From: Cyprinodon diabolis
Lineage: Eukaryota > Chordata > Actinopteri > Cyprinodontiformes > Cyprinodontidae
Length of the DNA stretch: 64,000 bases
Reading direction: 5' to 3'
NCBI GenBank assembly: GCA_030533445.1
Contig: CM060062.1
Span: 19,857,829 to 19,921,828 of the forward strand
Shown here: positions 58,998 to 64,000 of the stretch, one piece after another
Layout: the number at the start of each line of letters is the position of its first letter
Numbering within the stretch: position 1 is the first letter of the stretch
Notes under the pieces: model-generated
Told to the model about the DNA's origin: nothing
Databases searched by the model: none
The model's input: the letters and a program-made list of their open reading frames with translations, nothing else
Position numbers and translations under genes: made by a program

Positions 58998-59093
58998 ACT
59001 TGGAAAATTTCAAAACTCAGAGACGAAGTCCAGTAAGGGTCCGTGAGGCGCAAGGAGTGGTGTTACTGTGTGGCCCACCTCCACACTCTGGAG
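58998..59093 (+). CDS. cntn3: contactin coding exon 4: Ig1-Ig2 linker and Ig2 start (cntn3-like)
   Basis: This 96-base exon (acceptor TGTCAAACAG, donor GTAAGC) completes Tyr122 and encodes residues 123-153. It reads [20 protein letters not shown] followed by [18 protein letters not shown] and [18 protein letters not shown] are hallmarks of the linker and first strands of Ig2 in contactins 3-6, and Cys146 is the first cysteine of Ig2. Arginine replaces the usual serine in the family V-S-V-R-E segment. The exon ends in phase 1 within a glycine/glutamate position. The next exon is outside the window or within unrecognised sequence downstream. Confidence 0.92.
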
Positions 59094-59637
59094 GTAAGCT
59101 TTTTTTTTTTTTTTTAACTCTGATGGTTTTTTTATGTGACAAACTTTTAAAGATTACAGATTTATACCAGATTTGCCTTCGGCGATTGTATTGCTACTGC
59201 GGTTTTTTGTTTTTTAATGTTGGAGTTTGTGGAGGGACTCTTTATTGTGCAATCCCTTTCAGCGTATTAGCCACATTTTTTTTATGAGGGTGGGAAGAAA
59301 AATGGAAATAAGAATTTGAAAACTTTATACCTCAAATGCTATTAAAGTTAAACTTTTTTTCTTAGTATGCATTAACCTAACTTTTTATTGCAGATAAAAC
59401 TATGTTTAGAAATGTTATTCAAATAGAAAAGAATATAATAGGATTGGATAGAAGAGAAGAGAGGTGAATAGGATAGAAAAAAAACTGTTACAATGTGACA
59501 ATTTTTTTTTCTGCAGGGCTTTATTGACATTACATTTAACTAACACTTCAAAACACAAATACAAACTACATAAAAAAAGACGACTGTTAAGAGCAACTTT
59601 AACTCACTTTAAAATGTTCAAGGGGGATATTGTAAAC

Positions 59638-59978
59638 TAGTGTTGCACCGATACTGATACCAATATCAGACGGGGCCCCGATACTGCCCTGAAATGGTGG
59701 TATCGGTATCGGCGAGTACCAACAAATAGGGCACCGATACCATTTTGAGAGCCATAAGTTTATTTAACTATTGTCACCAATTCCAGATAGGCAATAAAAA
59801 GTTCTACTGGAATTACTTTGTATTAGATTTTTTCCTTCTTCACAAAGGCAGGCAGCAGCTTGACAAAGCCATGATGGCAATTATTTTACATTATTATGGT
59901 ATTGGTATCGGCCGATACTGCACAGCCAGGTATCGGGTATCGGTATCGGGGCCAAAAAATGGCATCGGCACAACACTA
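59638..59978 (-). mobile_element. hAT MITE copy B (341 bp), inverted relative to copy A
   Basis: The ends are TAGTGTTGCACCGATACTG and GGCATCGGCACAACACTA. The octamer TTGTAAAC flanks both sides exactly (59630-59637 and 59979-59986). The interior is the reverse complement of 40012-40346 along its whole length, with modest divergence. It is non-coding. Confidence 0.93.
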
Positions 59979-61035
59979 TTGTAAACTGAATGTGTGACGT
60001 ATTGTTAATGTTGACTTATTTAAGTGACTTTCAAGATGGCCGTCCCCATTTCTGTGCTGTTTTGCTGTTCAGAAGGGGGGTCTGTGATGGCCAATTTGTT
60101 TTGCTGGCCTGGTTTGTAACCCAGGGATTCGTTTCACAAAGCAGGTTTAACAAACTCAGATGTAGATCAAATTTTCGGTTTCCCAACAGCTGCTGCTGCT
60201 GTGAGTTAGTTTAATGAACTCTGAGTAGGTCAACTCGCAGTGGAGCACGTGCATAACAAGTATGTTTAGCCATTATCAGTAGAGCGCCGATTCAACGAGT
60301 CACCATGACAACAGGAAACAGAAAGTGCCTGTTTCACACAACTGGAACTAGAGATTTTAATGAACAAATGAAAAAAAAAAAATTGGAGAATGTGTTTAAA
60401 AGACAGATCAAAAGTGCTACAGTTGCAAGGAGAGGTAGATGGCTTAAAAGATTGCTGCCCGAGTTAATGCCAAGGTTTATTTGAAGTCCTCTATTGCAGG
60501 CCGGTCTCTTTTGTTCCATTTCTAGATCACTTGAATAGGATTCTTCCTCATCAAATTCACATACTGGATAGAACTGTTTCTAAATTACATTTTTGCAGCA
60601 AAAACTGAATTTCAAAAATTTCATTTATAGACATCCAGAATGTTTATTTTAGTTATAATGAATTTAATTTTGTTTAATAACAAAAATGTATTTCCTATAT
60701 AAAAAGTACCTATTCAGACAAGCTAATAAATATATAAACTGCCTGTCATAGCCTGTTCTAATCATAATAACAAAACTAGTTTAGCGGTTGGATGGTAATG
60801 GATCAATGTACTATATTTAGGTGAAAACTCACGGGAGGGAAGCGCACCTGGGAACAGCTGAAGATGAATTATGAAGTTGTTCTAACCTACCTCATCATTT
60901 CATAAGGGTTGCTCTTCATTCTATATCTGTCTACAGTAAATAAGTAAATGAGAATCTCATGATTAAATAAATAGGTAAATGTGCTCTTATCAATATTAAT
61001 TGCTCATAAATACCTGTATAAAAAGTCTAGTAGTA

Positions 61036-61135
61036 GTAGTAGATAATTGAAATAATTGTAAACTAATTCAGTAATTGATTAATCTTTAAATGGAGTATAC
61101 AGACTGTAAAACATACCTTTAGCTGACAGAGCAAC
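61036..61135 (-). mobile_element. hAT MITE fragment, TAGGGCTGCAAC family
   Basis: The reverse complement reads GTTGCTCTGTCAGCTAAAGG, TATGTTTTACAGTCTGTATA, then GATTAATCAATTACTGAATT. This aligns with the right-hand third of the copy at 20859-21250. Both termini are missing. Confidence 0.55.
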
Positions 61136-61149
61136 TCATTTAGTATATA

Positions 61150-62268
61150 ATTGGTATCCGTAGCCAGTCTTTGTGATGATCTGGCTGAGGGGGTTCAGGC
61201 CTATGCAGAACAGCAGCGGGAATCACCCTGGTATATGCCGCACTTGATGGTGACTTGTGCTATTGGCTTCCAGACTTGTTTTCCACAGCTTCATTGAGTT
61301 CTTGATGAAGGCTATTAGAGTCCTGTTGATCTTGTACATTTCCAAGCATTCCAGTATCCATGTATGTGGCATTGAGTCATAGGCTTTCTTATCAGGCAGT
61401 GCACAGATTTGTCTGCCTGGTCTTACAGTCTCGAGTGACTGCTCTATCCACTAGTAGCTGGTGCTAGGCTCCTCTGGTGTTACTGCCTATTCCCTTCTGG
61501 GAAGGGTGCATGTATTGAGCCATGTGGCTATTCATCTTAGCCGCTATGATGCCTGACAGGAGCTTCCATGTTGTACATAGGCAAGTTATTGGCCGGTAGT
61601 TGGATGGGGTTGTTCCCTTCTGGGGATCCTTCATGATCAGGATTGTCCGTCCTTGGGTTAAACATTCTGGGTGGGTCCCATCCATCAGCAGTTGGTTCAT
61701 TTGTGCTGCGAGGCGTGCATGAAGTGCGGTTAGTTTTTTTTCAGCCAGTAGGTGTGGATCATGTCAGGGCCTGGTGCTGTCCAGCTCTTCATACCTGCCG
61801 CTCTTTCTTGGACATCTGCCATTGTAACGGTTACTGGTTCTTGTTCTGGGAGATTGCTGTTCTAAGATCTAAGATCTTCTGGCCACTGAGCATTGGTGTT
61901 GTGGGATGCCTCCTTCTCCCTGTACTGTTCAGTCTCAGCCCTGGGTGGATGTGATCTTGAATTACCCTGCCACTGTGAGTTCACTTTGGATGGGTTGGTG
62001 GAGAACACCTGGTTTATTCTCCTGGCTTCTGCTTCTCCCTCTTTAGGCGGGTGGCCAGGGCAGAGCTGACTAACCTCTCTTCGTGTTGCCATGATCTTGG
62101 CTCCCAGCCTTCTCCTCCATGGGGGCTCTGTTTATCTTATAGCCAAGCATCTCTAGGATCACTGTAGCTGTGGCGTAGGTGATGATCTGTTTGGTCATGA
62201 TCTGCCGTCGTAGGTCAGCCGCCCTTACGTTTACGTTTGTATTTGCACTCATGACTGAGGTAGTCCAC
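61150..62268 (-). pseudogene. non-LTR retrotransposon pol fragment, minus strand
   Basis: Reading from about 62250 leftward on the minus strand, shifted frames give ADLRRQIMTKQIITYATATV, ARRINQVFSTNPSKV, TAPGPDMIHTYWLKK, GRTILIMKDPQKGTTPSNYR, PITCLCTTWKLLSGIIAAKM, QKGIGSNTRGA, and finally LLFCIGLNPLSQIITKTGYGY in frame-shifted form near 61170. These are the fingers and palm regions of an RT (P-D-x-I, N-Y-R-P-I-T-C-L, G-D-x-L-S-P-L-L-F). It stops before the YxDD box. It is truncated on both sides and carries several frameshifts. Clade not assigned. Confidence 0.75.
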
Positions 62269-62288
62269 TAAGCCTAAGCCTAAGCCTA

Positions 62289-62647
62289 ACACGTCTGGCA
62301 CTGCAGGATTTGAGTCCCTGGCGACGTAGTGTGTTACTGATGGTAGCCTTTGTTACTTTGGTCCCAACTCTCTGCAGGTCATTCACTAGGTCCCCCCATG
62401 TGGTTCTGGGATTTTTACTCACCGTTCTTGTGATCATTTTGACCCCACGGGGTGAGATCTTGCGTGGAGCCCCAGATAGAGGAAGATTATCAGTGGTCTT
62501 GTATGTTTTCCTTTTTCTAATAATTGATCCCACAGTTGATTTCTTCACACCAAGCTGTTTACCTATTGCAGATTCAGACTTCCCAGCCTGGTGCAGGTCT
62601 AAAATTTTGTTTCGGGTGTCCTTTGACAGCTCTCTAGTTTTGGCCAT
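62289..62647 (-). pseudogene. Tc1 transposase DNA-binding domain fragment
   Basis: [20 protein letters not shown] opens the frame at 62647, followed by [20 protein letters not shown] (first helix-turn-helix), [20 protein letters not shown] and [13 protein letters not shown] (second helix-turn-helix), then [11 protein letters not shown]. This is the paired-like N-terminal DNA-binding domain of fish Tc1 transposases, intact for roughly 115 residues. The DDE catalytic core is missing. The frame reads through a short TTAGGC repeat into LINE sequence before stopping at 62249. Confidence 0.88.
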
Positions 62648-63010
62648 TTTGGAGTTTAGAGTGTGACTGTTTGAGGTTGTGGACAGGTGTCTTTTATACT
62701 GATAACGGGTTCAAACAGGTGCCATTAATGAAGGTAACGAGTGGAGGACAGAGGAGCCTCTTACAGAAGAAGTTACAGGTCTGTGAGAGCCAGAAATCTT
62801 GCTTGTTTGTAACTGACCAAATACTTATTTTCCACCATATTTTGCAAATAAATTCTTTAAAAATCAGACAATGTGATTTTCTGGATTTTTTTTTCTCATT
62901 TTGTCTCTCATAGTTGAGGTATATCTATGATGAAAATTACCGGCCTCTCTCATCTTTTTGAGTGGCAGAACTTGCACTAATGGTGGCTGACTAAATACTT
63001 TTTTGCCCCA

Positions 63011-63013
<3 letters not shown>
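62289..63013 (-). mobile_element. Tc1-like transposon, 5' part only
   Basis: On the minus strand it starts CAGTGGGGCAAAAAAGTATT at the edge of a TA repeat, then TAGTCAGCCACCATTAGTGC, the standard terminus of a common fish Tc1 family inserted at TA. The 5' untranslated part and the N-terminal transposase ORF follow, then similarity ends at 62289 in the middle of the gene. The catalytic half and other terminus are gone. Confidence 0.9.

Positions 63014-63094
<81 letters not shown>
63014..63094. repeat. (TA)n microsatellite at the Tc1 insertion site
   Basis: About 80 bp of pure TA begins exactly at the TA target dinucleotide of the Tc1 terminus. The array may have existed before insertion or grown from the target site. 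Confidence 0.95.
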
Positions 63095-63098
<4 letters not shown>

Positions 63099-64000
63099 AT
63101 TTTGCATTTAAAATAAAAAACACACACTTTTTGGTCTTTTAATGTGTTCTATCCAGAACCCCTAAAGTGCAGACATTATTTCCTAGCTTCACATGCTGCT
63201 TCCTGTCAGACAGGAAGTCTGTAATTTTTAAGGCAAACTGTTAACTGAGGAGAATGTTACTATGGTAACAGAAACAGAGGTTGAGTAAACTCTCTGTCTG
63301 AAACGAAAAACTTTGATTTCCGATTTAGAAAACTTTGAGTAAGTTTTCAGTAAACCTGCTTTGGGAAACTGACCCCTGGACAGTTTAGTTTTGTAACTCA
63401 CAATGAAAATGTTGTGCCAGTATAAAATGTTGAAAGTTATAACAGATTTGATGAGTGATATCTGCACCACAGTTAGAATTTCTTTCTTGGTATTAAAAGT
63501 TTGCCATTTTCAACCGTTAAAGGTATTGTTTGCCTTTTTTACATAAAGTCTGTCTGCTCTTTAAAATACAACTGGATATCAATATTTGTCCTAATAAGGC
63601 TAAGACACACTGGACAATTATCGAATCAGAAAAAAAAAACTGACCATAGGAAGTTGAAGCAATGAATAGGGCAAAAAAAAAGTCTCTGTAACTATGCCTG
63701 CATAGCTCTGACCAAGGTAGACTCTTGCTCTACATGTAAATTGGACAGGAATCTCATGAGTCTGACAGGAAAAAAGAAACTACGGCAAAGTTTAATGCAT
63801 CAGCTTTGGGAAAAATACAATGCAAATACACACATTATATTTGCATATAGCATGTGGGGCTGACTTGGATATACACAATGAATAAAACATTTTAATAAAC
63901 AGTATACTTACTCATGGTAGGAGCTCAGGAGTACAAAACAAATAAAGTGAAACAGAGATCTACTTTGAGCTTATTAGATCGCAAACCACAGCTTTATGTT

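Larger units (their letters stand above)
60121..63379. mobile_element. old inverted-repeat DNA element hosting later insertions
   Basis: The left end CCAGGGATTCGTTTCACAAA with GCAGGTTTAACAAACTC is matched on the right by CAGTAAACCTGCTTTGGGAA and ACTGACCCCTGG, an imperfect inverted repeat. This terminus type (CAGGGG...AAAGCAGGTTTA) is common among fish Harbinger-like MITEs. The original element was probably short. Most of the 3.2 kb between the ends is a LINE fragment, a Tc1 fragment, a hAT MITE fragment and TA repeats. No clear target duplication is visible. Confidence 0.6.
59094..64000 (+). other. intron 5 of contactin (incomplete)
   Basis: It starts with donor GTAAGC, and no following exon is seen before the window ends. 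It contains a hAT MITE (59638-59978) and an inverted-repeat element (60121-63379) that hosts a hAT MITE fragment, a LINE fragment, a Tc1 fragment and a (TA)n tract. Nothing identifiable is seen in 59094-59630 or 63390-64000. The next contactin exon would continue Ig2 with a motif like E-x-x-Y-x-W; I did not find it. Confidence 0.7.

Noticed and set aside
58916..59287. 123-codon ORF overlapping contactin exon 4
   Set aside because: Only 58998-59093 is exon, bounded by acceptor and donor. The hydrophobic parts before and after are intron translation, not membrane segments.
62267..62290. telomere-like TTAGGC repeats
   Set aside because: Only three units occur, and vertebrate telomeres use TTAGGG. 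It lies at a transposon junction, not at a chromosome end.
1..64000. CRISPR arrays, operons, ribosome binding sites, phage or plasmid modules
   Set aside because: The intron-exon structure and vertebrate transposons show eukaryotic nuclear DNA. The only regular repeats are microsatellites and short tandem units.

Overview
This is vertebrate nuclear DNA, almost certainly from a ray-finned (teleost) fish. It is AT-rich and gene-poor, with large introns bounded by consensus GT-AG splice sites. It carries a typical fish mix of repeats: PIF/Harbinger, hAT and Tc1 DNA transposons, a BEL/Pao retrotransposon, LINE fragments, tRNA-headed SINE-like repeats, solo LTRs and long (TA)n tracts. No prokaryotic, viral, rRNA, true tRNA or CRISPR features were seen. 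The species cannot be told from the sequence alone.

The only host gene I can support is the 5' part of a contactin gene on the + strand. Contactins are Ig/FnIII cell-adhesion proteins of neurons. Four coding exons (18793-18847, 37073-37205, 45555-45730, 58998-59093) join in compatible phases and encode the first 153 residues: signal peptide, complete Ig domain 1, and the start of Ig domain 2. Compared with the human family from memory, it looks most like contactin-3, with contactin-4 and -6 next; the paralog call is tentative. A TATA box near 2291 followed by a CpG-containing segment that ends in a splice donor at 2879/2880 is a plausible promoter and non-coding first exon. The rest of the gene lies beyond the right edge.

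Layout: 1-2290 is upstream DNA with one MITE and a tandem duplication. 2320-2879 is the putative 5' UTR exon. Intron 1 (2880-18702) holds a Harbinger element with a hAT element nested in it, (TA)n tracts and a decayed BEL/Pao gag-pol. Intron 2 (18848-37072) holds a hAT MITE, a SINE-like repeat, a candidate solo LTR, a LINE reverse-transcriptase remnant, a non-autonomous hAT with a transposase remnant and a sharp 23-bp hairpin. Intron 3 (37206-45554) holds a SINE-like repeat interrupted by two later insertions, each with 8-bp target duplications. Intron 4 (45731-58997) holds two related solo LTRs with perfect 5-bp target duplications, a minus-strand LINE fragment and a hAT MITE. Intron 5 (59094 onward) holds the inverted partner of the intron-3 MITE and a stack of LINE and Tc1 insertions inside an older inverted-repeat element.

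I did not find a novel multi-gene system. The best second-look items are the transposon nesting with readable target duplications, the oppositely oriented hAT MITEs flanking contactin exons 3 and 4 (which could pair in the pre-mRNA), the two solo LTRs, the intronic hairpin at 34.3 kb, and a possible upstream ORF created by splicing in the 5' UTR.
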